Assembly (NCBI GenBank): GCA_002314145.1
Contig: DCCG01000020.1
Span: forward strand, 1 to 5,574
DNA from: Thalassolituus sp. UBA1087
Lineage (GTDB): Bacteria > Pseudomonadota > Gammaproteobacteria > Pseudomonadales > Oceanobacteraceae
Direction of reading: 5' to 3'
Length of the DNA stretch: 5,574 nt
Shown here: in pieces, positions 1 to 5,445 of the stretch
Layout of the letters: each line of letters starts with the position of its first letter
Numbering within the stretch: the first letter of the stretch is position 1
Notes under the pieces: model-generated
What the model saw: the letters and a program-made list of their open reading frames with translations, nothing else
Databases searched by the model: none
Told to the model about the DNA's origin: nothing
Program-made: the position numbers and the translations under genes

Positions 1-224
1 CGACAGGGATGTCGCACGGGCGCGAGGCCAGGAAAAATCAAGAGAAAATGAGGGTGACGCTCCAGAAAGCGAAAAGCTGGGGGCGGCCCTGCCGGCCAGG
101 GGATAAGTTCCCCTTGGAGGCATCAGTCACTACAGACTAGTTGTTTATAGAAAGCGGAGTACTATCAAACTGTGAGCCAGTAGTGGCCCGCAGGCGGCTT
201 CTGACACTGACAGCCGTCTGCAGT
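1..224. other. Intergenic region with short GC-rich hairpins, no convincing gene
   Basis: This stretch lies downstream of sthA and runs off the left edge. The frames I read hold only short open stretches, such as 43 codons from an ATG at 9 to a stop at 140. The predicted peptide is basic and low in information, with no recognisable family and no good ribosome binding site visible in the window. The sequence is instead rich in small hairpins: CGACA/TGTCG at 1-14, CCCTG/CAGGG at 87-101, and AGGGGA/TCCCCT at 98-114. None is followed by a clear T-run on either strand. It may be a 3' untranslated region of the sthA transcript, the leader of a gene beyond the left edge, or simple spacer. Confidence 0.6.
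87..117. repeat. Two overlapping, mutually exclusive hairpins
   Basis: CCCTG (87-91) can pair with CAGGG (97-101) across a 5-base loop. The same CAGGG bases take part in AGGGGA (98-103) pairing with TCCCCT (109-114) across the loop TAAGT. CC at 96-97 and GG at 116-117 extend the second stem past a bulged T at 115. Because both hairpins use 98-101, only one can form at a time. No T-tract follows on either strand, so this is not a standard intrinsic terminator. It is structure seen in the sequence; any role in RNA stability or attenuation is speculation. Confidence 0.35.
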
Positions 225-237
225 TTACAGACGGTTG
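211..237 (-). terminator. Stem-loop at the 3' end of sthA, possible terminator or mRNA end
   Basis: CCGTCTG (214-220) is perfectly complementary to CAGACGG (228-234), with a 7-base loop. The stem extends outward through one G-T pair to about ten pairs (211-220 with 228-237). The loop contains the sthA stop codon, so the last codons of the gene form one arm. On the minus-strand transcript no U-run follows. It is therefore not a textbook intrinsic terminator and may instead protect the 3' end or mark a Rho-dependent end. Confidence 0.4.
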
Positions 238-1616
238 AGTCCGTTCAGTGCAGCTACCCGGTAGGCTTCTGCCATGGTCGGATAGTTGAAGGTGGTATTG
301 ATAAAATAGCGCAGCGTATTGCCTTCCCCCGGCTGCTCCATGATCGCCTGGCCGATATGAACAATCTCGGCAGCCTGGTCACCAAAGCAATGGATACCCA
401 GAATTTCCAGCGTCTGCCGATGGAAGAGGATTTTCAGCATCCCGACCCCTTCCCCGGTAATCTGTGCACGGGCGATATTCTTAAAGAAAGCCTGCCCTAC
501 TTCGTAAGGGACTTTCTCTTCCGTCAGCTGCCGCTCAGTTTTACCAACCGAGCTGATCTCAGGAATACTGTAAATACCGGTCGGCACAGTATCGACGAAA
601 CGGAAATCTTCCGGTGAGGAGATCATCGCCGCTGCCGCACGCCCCTGATCGTAGGCAGCGGAGGCCAGTGATGGCCAGCCGATCACATCGCCGGCAGCAT
701 AAATATTCTCTACCGAGGTGCGGTATTCGCGGTCCACTTCGATCTGCCCGCGGCTGTTAGGCTGCAGGCCGACATTTTCGAGCCCGAGATCGCGGGTGTT
801 ACCACTGCGTCCGGCCGCCCAAAGAAAGGCATCGGCTTTCACTTTTTTACCGGATGCCATCACCATAGTGACGTATTTATCGTTGGCCTCGACGGAATCG
901 AACTGTTCGTGGTGACGGATCAGAGCACCTTTGTCACGCAGGTGATAGCTGAGCGCATCCGATATTTCATCATCAAGGAAGTTCAGCAGGCGGTCACCCG
1001 GGTGAATCAGATCCACCTTGACACCGAGTCCGGTGAAGATGGAAGCGTATTCACAGCCGATCACCCCGGCACCATAAATAATCAGGGTGCGCGGCGTGTG
1101 CTCCAGATGCAGAATCGTGTCCGAGTCGTAGACGCGCGGATGGGAGAAATCGATATTGGGCGGACGCCAGGGGCTGGAGCCCGTCGCAATGACCACTTCT
1201 TTGGTATGCAGGCGGGTGTTTGTCTGACTGCCGTGGAACACATCAACGGTATTCACATCGGCAAATTTTGCTTTGCCGGTATACACATTGATGCGGTTGC
1301 GGCCATAGAACTCAGTGCGCAGCTTAACCTGCTTACCAATCACTTTTTCAGCACTTTGCAGCACCCGGGGGAAGGAAAACCAGCGGGGCTCGCCGATTTC
1401 CCGGAACATAGGATTGGTATTGAACTGAATGATCTGCTTAACCGCATGACGCAGGGCCTTGGAAGGAATAGTCCCGAGATGGGTGCAGTTCCCGCCAACC
1501 ATGTTTTTATCTTCTACGACGGCGACTTTCTTACCTTTTTTAGCGGCGTTCATTGCGGCCCCTTCGCCTGCCGGTCCGGCCCCTATTACAACCACGTCGT
1601 AGTGATAATCTGTCAT
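225..1616 (-). CDS. sthA: Soluble pyridine nucleotide transhydrogenase SthA
   Basis: This 463-residue cytoplasmic FAD flavoprotein transfers hydride from NADPH to NAD+, yielding NADH and NADP+, so it balances the two cofactor pools. The N-terminal FAD-binding motif GAGPAGEG is at residues 12-19. The region matching the redox-active site of lipoamide dehydrogenase reads CTHLGT (44-49): the second cysteine of the usual pair is Thr, as in E. coli SthA, so there is no active disulfide. The nicotinamide nucleotide motif GAGVIG is at 182-187, and a second FAD motif with AAGD is at 307-310. The C-terminal dimerisation domain has NYPTMAE (444-450), where disulfide reductases have the catalytic His-Pro-Thr. 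Length and both ends agree with the family. The ATG has a GGAG 9 bases upstream. It is the last gene of the apbE-nqrM-sthA set, 81 bp after nqrM, and the gap carries a perfect palindrome that may control it separately. Confidence 0.96.
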   Translation of the reverse strand: MTDYHYDVVVIGAGPAGEGAAMNAAKKGKKVAVVEDKNMVGGNCTHLGTIPSKALRHAVKQIIQFNTNPMFREIGEPRWFSFPRVLQSAEKVIGKQVKLRTEFYGRNRINVYTGKAKFADVNTVDVFHGSQTNTRLHTKEVVIATGSSPWRPPNIDFSHPRVYDSDTILHLEHTPRTLIIYGAGVIGCEYASIFTGLGVKVDLIHPGDRLLNFLDDEISDALSYHLRDKGALIRHHEQFDSVEANDKYVTMVMASGKKVKADAFLWAAGRSGNTRDLGLENVGLQPNSRGQIEVDREYRTSVENIYAAGDVIGWPSLASAAYDQGRAAAAMISSPEDFRFVDTVPTGIYSIPEISSVGKTERQLTEEKVPYEVGQAFFKNIARAQITGEGVGMLKILFHRQTLEILGIHCFGDQAAEIVHIGQAIMEQPGEGNTLRYFINTTFNYPTMAEAYRVAALNGLNRL

Positions 1617-1644
1617 GCGTTATCTCTCCATATTCTGTATCAGA

Positions 1645-1662
1645 TGTCCGTATATACGGACA
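1645..1662. promoter_or_regulatory. Perfect 18-bp palindrome upstream of sthA, candidate operator
   Basis: TGTCCGTATATACGGACA is a perfect inverted repeat with two 9-base arms and no spacer. It lies 28 bases before the sthA start codon in the nqrM-sthA gap. Size and symmetry fit the site of a dimeric regulator such as a TetR- or MarR-type protein. The half-site does not match the CRP, FNR or LexA consensus. A possible minus-strand promoter sits beside it (TTGTAA at 1685-1690, 16-base spacer, TACACT at 1663-1668), which would put the transcription start inside the palindrome. Symmetry is certain; the operator role is inferred, and the regulator is not identifiable here. Confidence 0.6.
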
Positions 1663-1690
1663 AGTGTATTCTAGGTGAAAACGATTACAA
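1663..1690 (-). promoter_or_regulatory. Weak candidate sigma-70 promoter for sthA
   Basis: On the minus strand, TTGTAA (1685-1690) and TACACT (1663-1668) are separated by 16 bases, each matching four of six consensus positions. Transcription would start near 1656, inside the 18-bp palindrome, leaving a leader of about 40 bases with the GGAG ribosome binding site. An alternative uses TATATA (1651-1656) in the palindrome as the -10, but with a longer 19-base spacer to TTTTCA. The call rests on spacing and the adjacent palindrome; sthA may equally be read from the apbE promoter. Confidence 0.3.
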
Positions 1691-1697
1691 CGCCCGA

Positions 1698-1931
1698 TTA
1701 GCGCTTAGTCGCATCGTAAAAGTCTGCCTGATCGGAAATTGCAGCAGCTTCTTTACTCTCTTTTTCACATTTGGCTTTATCGCCCCCGCAAACATCGCAG
1801 GCACTGTCCATGCCGATGGCAGACATACCACCACAGGAGCCACTGATCGGCTTGCGTCCGAAGATAACGCCTACCGCCATTGCAGCAATAATCGCCAACA
1901 TAACGCCAAATGCCACCAAAATAGTTGTCAT
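1698..1931 (-). CDS. nqrM: Na+-NQR maturation protein NqrM (DUF539 family)
   Basis: This 77-residue protein has one N-terminal membrane segment (about residues 3-24) followed by a short cysteine-rich tail. The tail carries four cysteines at 33, 45, 48 and 55 in the arrangement GSCGG...ACDVCGG...KC, the signature of the NqrM/DUF539 family. Family members are required for assembly of an active Na+-translocating NADH:quinone oxidoreductase, and are thought to deliver iron to the cysteine-ligated iron centre in the membrane subunits NqrD/NqrE. The charged end after Cys55 is family-variable. The ATG lies 4 bases after the apbE stop codon, with an AGGAG inside the last apbE codons, spaced 7 bases away, so the two genes are very probably co-transcribed and translationally linked. 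The association with apbE strongly supports the assignment. Confidence 0.93.
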   Translation of the reverse strand: MTTILVAFGVMLAIIAAMAVGVIFGRKPISGSCGGMSAIGMDSACDVCGGDKAKCEKESKEAAAISDQADFYDATKR

Positions 1932-1935
1932 AACA

Positions 1936-2976
1936 TTACTCCTGCCCGTCGGGCTGTTCAGAATTCATAAAGGCCTTGCGGAACGCCGGTGATGCCTTCT
2001 CAATAAAACCATCCTCACTGCGCACGATCATAAAAACAGCGAGCTGGTACTGTTCCGCCAATGCCATGCCTTTATCCGGTCCGGCCACGTTAAGCGCTGT
2101 GGCCCAGCCATCAGCCATGGCTGATGACTCATTGATTACAGTGACCGACGCCAGCCGGTGGGTAACCGGCCGTCCGGTAAAAGGGTTAATGGTATGAGAG
2201 TAGCGCACACCATCCTGTTCGAAATAATTACGGTAGTCGCCGGACGTCGCCACCGCGGCATTCCCGGGCTCAATAACCAGCTCCGCGCTGCGTCCTTCTG
2301 TCAGAGCTCCCGGCCGCTCAATGGCGATACGCCACGGGGCCTGGCCAGGCTTACTGCCGGCGGTACGGATCTCGCCGCCGATCTCGACCATATAGTTATG
2401 GATGTCATGAGCTTCCAGATGTTCAGCGATATCATCCACCGCCCAGCCTTTGGCAATGGCGGAGAGGTCCAGATAACGTTTGCCGTTGAGACGAATGGCC
2501 GGCTTGTCAGCATCATACTGCAGAGCATTCAGGCCTGTTTCATTCATCGCCTGTTGCAAGGCTTCTGCGGAAGGGACCTCGTCATAGCGGGCATCCGGCC
2601 CGAATCCCCAGAGATTCACCAGCGGGCCCACACTGATATCAAACAGACCGTCACTGCGGGTGTATATTGTCAGGGAATCTGCCAGCACCTCGGCCAGATC
2701 CGCCGAAACCGGGATCCAGCCATCCGCGTCTGTGGCGGCCTTGCCCTGATTTATAAGCGACAATTCAGATGCCGGATCATAGGTGGACATGATACGGTTG
2801 ATGGCAGCCAGACGGCTGTCAACCTCAGCTTTCAGGCTGGCGGCGTCATCCTGCTGACCAACCCAGGCGATATGGTAGGCGGTGCCCATGGTGGGCCCTT
2901 CTATGCGGACTATTGACGCCCGGTCACTGCAGCCAGTTATGCCAACAAAGACCAGTAACAATAGTATGCGCAACAT
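1936..2976 (-). CDS. apbE: FAD:protein FMN transferase ApbE, lipoprotein
   Basis: This 346-residue enzyme uses FAD to attach FMN through a phosphoester bond to threonine or serine of target flavoproteins; in Na+-NQR carriers the known targets are NqrB and NqrC. The N-terminus is a lipoprotein signal: a hydrophobic stretch (4-12) ending in the lipobox ITGC with Cys16. Ser at +2 suggests an outer-membrane periplasm-facing location. ApbE hallmarks appear in order: MGTAYHI (30-36), STYDPASELSLIN (64-76), FDISVGPLVNLWGFGP (112-127), DLSAIAKGWAVD (170-181), EIGGEI (198-203), ATSGDYRNYF (243-252), HTINPFTGRPV (261-271), and the magnesium-site region SSAMADGWATAL (284-295). Nothing appears truncated. 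A strong GGAGG lies just upstream of the ATG. It is the first gene of the unit with nqrM and sthA. In related bacteria apbE follows nqrF; here a divergent arsR-type gene lies upstream instead. Confidence 0.95.
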   Translation of the reverse strand: MLRILLLLVFVGITGCSDRASIVRIEGPTMGTAYHIAWVGQQDDAASLKAEVDSRLAAINRIMSTYDPASELSLINQGKAATDADGWIPVSADLAEVLADSLTIYTRSDGLFDISVGPLVNLWGFGPDARYDEVPSAEALQQAMNETGLNALQYDADKPAIRLNGKRYLDLSAIAKGWAVDDIAEHLEAHDIHNYMVEIGGEIRTAGSKPGQAPWRIAIERPGALTEGRSAELVIEPGNAAVATSGDYRNYFEQDGVRYSHTINPFTGRPVTHRLASVTVINESSAMADGWATALNVAGPDKGMALAEQYQLAVFMIVRSEDGFIEKASPAFRKAFMNSEQPDGQE

Positions 2977-2998
2977 AGGACCTCCGGAAATTTGCGTC

Positions 2999-3004
2999 AG
3001 TATA
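2999..3004 (-). promoter_or_regulatory. Candidate -10 element for apbE
   Basis: On the minus strand TATACT matches five of six positions of the sigma-70 -10 consensus. It would give a start near 2992 and a short leader containing the GGAGG at 2981-2985. No good -35 hexamer is present at normal spacing, so the promoter would need an activator or lie elsewhere in the divergent region. Confidence 0.3.
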
Positions 3005-3042
3005 CGCCTTCACCTTTCACACTGCACTCATAGCCACCAAGA

Positions 3043-3099
3043 ATAACCAGGAGTAATAACCTTAGAATTAATTATTACACTTAATGAACACCTGGTTAT
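3043..3099. promoter_or_regulatory. Nested inverted repeats in the apbE/arsR divergent region, candidate operator
   Basis: Outer arms ATAACCAGG (3043-3051) and CCTGGTTAT (3091-3099) are perfectly complementary. Inside them GTAATAA (3053-3059) and TTATTAC (3072-3078) form a second perfect pair with a 12-base AT-rich spacer. ArsR/SmtB proteins bind AT-rich inverted repeats at their own promoters, and this is the only such cluster I found beside the regulator gene. The right-hand arms overlap a candidate arsR promoter. The repeats are certain; binding by the neighbouring ArsR-type protein, and effect on apbE as well as arsR, are inferred. Confidence 0.5.
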
Positions 3100-3102
3100 A
3101 TT
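3074..3102 (+). promoter_or_regulatory. Candidate sigma-70 promoter for the arsR-type gene
   Basis: ATTACA (3074-3079, four of six) and TATATT (3097-3102, five of six) are separated by 17 bases. Both overlap right-hand arms of the nested inverted repeats, the expected layout for autorepression. An alternative of similar strength is TTTTCA (3101-3106) with TAAAAT (3123-3128) at 16-base spacing. Its start would fall near 3135. I cannot choose between them from sequence alone. Confidence 0.4.
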
Positions 3103-3141
3103 TTCATTATGCAGGTTTCGCTTAAAATAAGGGATTGCTAT

Positions 3142-3145
3142 GGAG
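3142..3145 (+). promoter_or_regulatory. Ribosome binding site that fixes the arsR-type start
   Basis: GGAG lies 7 bases before the ATG at 3153. The upstream in-frame TTG at 3135 has no comparable site and would add six residues (MLWRLT) outside the usual ArsR fold, so the ATG is preferred. Confidence 0.6.
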
Positions 3146-3152
3146 ACTCACT

Positions 3153-3485
3153 ATGTCAGAAATGATGTCAGAAGAAATGTTAGAGCTGATCGCACAGCGT
3201 TTCAGATTACTGTCGGACCCGATGCGCCTGCGGATTCTGCACCAGCTTCAGAACGGCGAGAAGTCGGTTTCAGAGCTGGTGGATGCCACCAGTGCTTCCC
3301 AGCCTAATGTATCCAAACACCTGTCGACCCTGCGTACTCACGGCCTGGTCAAGCGTCGCCAGGACGGTAATATGGCGTATTTCAGCATTGGTGCCCCCTT
3401 TATTTTTGATGTCTGCAACACAGTCTGTGACAGCATGAAGGATGAATGGGAACAGAAAACCTCTTTATTGGGCACCATGGCCTGA
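3153..3485 (+). CDS. ArsR/SmtB-family winged-helix transcriptional regulator
   Basis: This 110-residue protein is the size of a single-domain ArsR/SmtB repressor, a dimeric cytoplasmic winged-helix DNA-binding protein. FRLLSDPMRLRILHQL (17-32) is the family's typical first part. The helix-turn-helix spans about 39-63, with recognition-helix residues SQPNVSKHLSTL (49-60), and the wing follows as LVKRRQDGNMAYFSI (65-79). The classic metal motif ELCxC of arsenic and cadmium sensors is absent: the matching stretch reads SELVDATSAS. The only cysteines, Cys88 and Cys92 (CNTVC), lie in the predicted C-terminal dimerisation helix, where other ArsR proteins place metal or redox-sensing residues. The ligand is therefore unknown; thiol, persulfide or metal sensing are possibilities. 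It is divergent from apbE across 176 bp, with inverted repeats between, so it may regulate itself and apbE-nqrM-sthA. It could equally act on distant targets. Confidence 0.9.
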   Translation: MSEMMSEEMLELIAQRFRLLSDPMRLRILHQLQNGEKSVSELVDATSASQPNVSKHLSTLRTHGLVKRRQDGNMAYFSIGAPFIFDVCNTVCDSMKDEWEQKTSLLGTMA

Positions 3486-3509
3486 GCACAAACTAATACT
3501 AATAGCAGC

Positions 3510-3529
3510 GCCTGCCCTGCCGGTCAGGC
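3510..3529. terminator. Weak hairpin between convergent genes, possible bidirectional terminator
   Basis: GCCTG (3510-3514) pairs with CAGGC (3525-3529) in the 48-bp gap between the ends of the arsR-type and DUF4062 genes. A competing CCTG/CAGG stem (3516-3519 with 3525-3528) is also possible. On the plus strand only CCTTCTC follows, and on the minus strand a mildly T-rich stretch with ATTAGTATTAG. Location suits a shared terminator, but the stem and T-tracts are weak. Confidence 0.35.
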
Positions 3530-3533
3530 CTTC

Positions 3534-4454
3534 TCAGGCAGCCGCCACACGCCAGATGGTCCGGCTGCCTTCCCCTTCCGAACGGATAAAGCCCAACTGC
3601 TTCCATTGTTTAAGCATCTGTTGAAATTGCCCGCGACCAATGCGCACATCATCCACCGCATGAGCCTTTGGGTGCAGTTTCAGTAATTGTTTCTGGATGG
3701 TGGGTGCAATAGCCCCTTCCAGCTGATTTCTCGCCCGGTCTTCACTGGCGCCGTTTTTCAGTGCCGGGGTAATCCCTAACAGCAACTGATCCATGCGGGC
3801 CGGCAGCAATACTTCTTCAAGCGACAGGTTCCCACCCTGATACACCTTAGCGGTAACCTGCAGATTGATCAGCTGGCGACTGCGCGCCAGGCGTTGACTG
3901 GGCGACAGTTCATCGCCGTCAGCCACGTCAGCCCCGGGAGTAACCACAGGCACCGGCGCTGATTTAGCCGGCAGCCACCCTTCCCCCATCTGCAGATGAG
4001 GACTGGCCAGCGATGCGCGCAGGTGCGTCATCAGCTCTTCACGCAAATGCCAGAGTTTGTACGGGGATTGCTGGGCAACCACGCGGTGAAAGCCGGCCAG
4101 GCGACGGATATCTTCGGATGGATTGGTAACCGGGGGGATGTTTTTAATGAAGGCCAGAGTAGGTTTGTTTAACGAGCGGGCGTGGACAAATTCACGATGA
4201 AGGTGGCTGATACCGGTAGGCGACATCGGCCCATAGCTGTCACCCAGCAACAGGATGAACATATCCGCTATTTCGATCTGCGAACGGACCAGATCCCAGT
4301 CATAGGGACCGGCATCTTCACGGCACGGAATACCGATATCCAGCATTCCATGCCTGGCTAATTGTCTTCCCATCTCGTAGCGTTCGAGATCCAGCCCCTG
4401 CAGGTTGGATGCAAGATATACGAGATAACGTTTTTGTCCCTGACCGGAATTCAC
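3534..4454 (-). CDS. DUF4062 domain protein with a possible winged-helix-like C-terminus
   Basis: The 306-residue product begins with a DUF4062 domain (about residues 9-105), an alpha/beta fold that I recall being grouped with TIR-like signalling domains and often found next to NTPase modules. Visible signatures are the first strand RYLVYLASNLQGLDLER (9-25), DWDLVRSQIEIADMFILLLGDSYGP (52-76, residues D52, I60, D64, G71, Y74, G75), ISHLHREFVHARSLNKP (82-98, with E88) and the strand TLAFIK (99-104). A helical part follows to about 150, then a Pro/Ala/Asp-rich linker (160-186). The C-terminal part (188-306) ends in QFQQMLKQWKQLGFIRSE and TIWRV, which look like a recognition helix plus wing, but I cannot name the family. 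No P-loop, nuclease motif, membrane segment or signal peptide is seen. The start is GTG with only a weak upstream AGG; it is kept because the domain begins at once. The enzyme activity and substrate are unknown. Confidence 0.75.
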   Translation of the reverse strand: MNSGQGQKRYLVYLASNLQGLDLERYEMGRQLARHGMLDIGIPCREDAGPYDWDLVRSQIEIADMFILLLGDSYGPMSPTGISHLHREFVHARSLNKPTLAFIKNIPPVTNPSEDIRRLAGFHRVVAQQSPYKLWHLREELMTHLRASLASPHLQMGEGWLPAKSAPVPVVTPGADVADGDELSPSQRLARSRQLINLQVTAKVYQGGNLSLEEVLLPARMDQLLLGITPALKNGASEDRARNQLEGAIAPTIQKQLLKLHPKAHAVDDVRIGRGQFQQMLKQWKQLGFIRSEGEGSRTIWRVAAA

Positions 4455-4506
4455 TCTCTGAACCTGAAGTAGTCGGTATAAATTATTGATTTTTCATATT
4501 AATAGA
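4455..4506 (-). promoter_or_regulatory. AT-rich gap upstream of the DUF4062 gene, possible promoter
   Basis: The 52-bp gap between the transporter stop and the DUF4062 start is strikingly AT-rich (about 4478-4505). On the minus strand it contains TTTATA (4477-4482), a candidate -10, with only poor -35 matches. There is no GC-rich hairpin, so read-through from the transporter gene is also possible. Confidence 0.25.
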
Positions 4507-5445
4507 CTATACCAGCGGCAAGCCGTCCAGAACATAGAGAAAAACACTAATCGTCACCAATGCCCCCAGCGTCGTCACTGCGATGGCGCGGGCAGTCAAC
4601 AGGGCGTCACCCCCCATTGCGCGGGCCATAACAAAAGATGCGGCAGCCGTCGGACTGGCAAACATAATGGCCAGTACGTTCAGCTCCTCGCCGCGAATGC
4701 CCGCCAGATAGGCGCCGGCAGTAATGATCGCGGGCAACAGGATCAGCTTCAGCAAACTGATCTGCAGCACCAGGGAATTAAAACTCCCCCGCAGGCTGGC
4801 GTTCAGACTGGCGCCGACTCCCAGCAGTGCCAGTGGCAGCGTTAATTGCGCCACCAAACGCGCAGTGTCGTCAAATACCGGAGCCATACGGATGCCGGCC
4901 AATTGAAAAGGGATTGCCAGCAGGATGGCGACAATCAGAGGATTCGTAATAATGCCGCGCAGCTGCGATTGCCAGTCCGGTGCGTGACCTTTACTCAACA
5001 CCAATACTGAGATCAGGTTATACACTGGCGTCACCGCGGCCAGAATCAACGCCCCCAGCGCAGCCCCGGAATCCCCATAAGCGGCAATACACACGGCCAG
5101 ACCAATGATGCCGAGATTGGAACGGAACGCGGCCTGCACAAAAGCGCCGAAGGCAGGGACTGCCACATGGAAACACCGGGCCCACAGAATCACCAGTAAA
5201 GGTGCCAGCACGGCGGCGACCAGCGAACACACCACCAGATCAAGGTGCGCAGCAAGATCCAGTTCTGCCATAACAATGGCTCTGAACATCAATATGGGTA
5301 ATGCCACGGTGAATACCAGACGCGATGACGTAGTAACAAAGTCATCATTAATAATCTTTCGCCAGTGAAGAAGGATACCCAGCAATATGATCAGGAAAAT
5401 GGGGGCGGTCACGGCAAAAGGCGCAAAAAAAGAAGGGCTGTTCAT
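4507..5445 (-). CDS. AEC-family (auxin efflux carrier-like) membrane transporter
   Basis: This is an integral inner-membrane protein of 312 residues, the usual size for bacterial AEC carriers, with about ten hydrophobic helices (for example 12-27, 44-60, 68-88, 113-121, 129-150, 170-184, 197-215, 229-248, 255-275, 285-307). Family features include FRSNLGIIGLAV (107-118), NPLIVAILLAIPF (168-180), LPLALLGVGASL (203-214), and the late segment SPTAAASFVMARAMGGD (264-280). Characterised bacterial relatives export or import organic acids such as malate or malonate; the substrate here cannot be read from sequence. I chose the ATG at 5445 because it sits just before the first membrane helix. An in-frame GTG at 5541 has a better ribosome binding site (AGAGGA, 5547-5552, spaced 5 bases) and would add 32 residues that look uncharacteristic. 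It ends 52 bp before the DUF4062 gene on the same strand, so the two may be co-transcribed. Confidence 0.88.
   Translation of the reverse strand: MNSPSFFAPFAVTAPIFLIILLGILLHWRKIINDDFVTTSSRLVFTVALPILMFRAIVMAELDLAAHLDLVVCSLVAAVLAPLLVILWARCFHVAVPAFGAFVQAAFRSNLGIIGLAVCIAAYGDSGAALGALILAAVTPVYNLISVLVLSKGHAPDWQSQLRGIITNPLIVAILLAIPFQLAGIRMAPVFDDTARLVAQLTLPLALLGVGASLNASLRGSFNSLVLQISLLKLILLPAIITAGAYLAGIRGEELNVLAIMFASPTAAASFVMARAMGGDALLTARAIAVTTLGALVTISVFLYVLDGLPLV

Noticed and set aside
9..140. Possible 43-codon gene at the left edge
   Set aside because: The product is basic and featureless, the start is inside a hairpin, and no convincing ribosome binding site precedes it.
141..617. Plus-strand reading frame opposite the end of sthA
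   Set aside because: It starts at a TTG without a ribosome binding site and mostly overlaps the conserved C-terminal domain of SthA in antisense.
1645..1662. LexA, CRP or FNR site
   Set aside because: LexA needs CTGT-N8-ACAG, CRP TGTGA-N6-TCACA and FNR TTGAT-N4-ATCAA; the half-site TGTCCGTAT fits none of them.
909..1970. Long plus-strand open reading frame opposite sthA and nqrM
   Set aside because: It is antisense to two clearly recognised genes, crosses their intergenic gap and shows no family signature. It is explained by codon bias of the minus-strand genes.
2158..2916. Plus-strand open reading frame opposite apbE
   Set aside because: The minus-strand frame carries every ApbE motif; the plus-strand product has no recognisable domain.
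3135..3152. TTG start adding six residues to the ArsR-type protein
   Set aside because: The ATG at 3153 has a well-spaced GGAG, and one candidate promoter would place the transcription start at about the TTG itself.
3534..4454. A defence island around the DUF4062 gene
   Set aside because: No nuclease, NTPase, restriction-modification, CRISPR or mobile-element gene is in the window, and its neighbours are an ordinary transporter and a regulator.
4486..4906. Plus-strand reading frames opposite the transporter
   Set aside because: They are antisense to a continuous AEC-family membrane protein and have low-complexity products.
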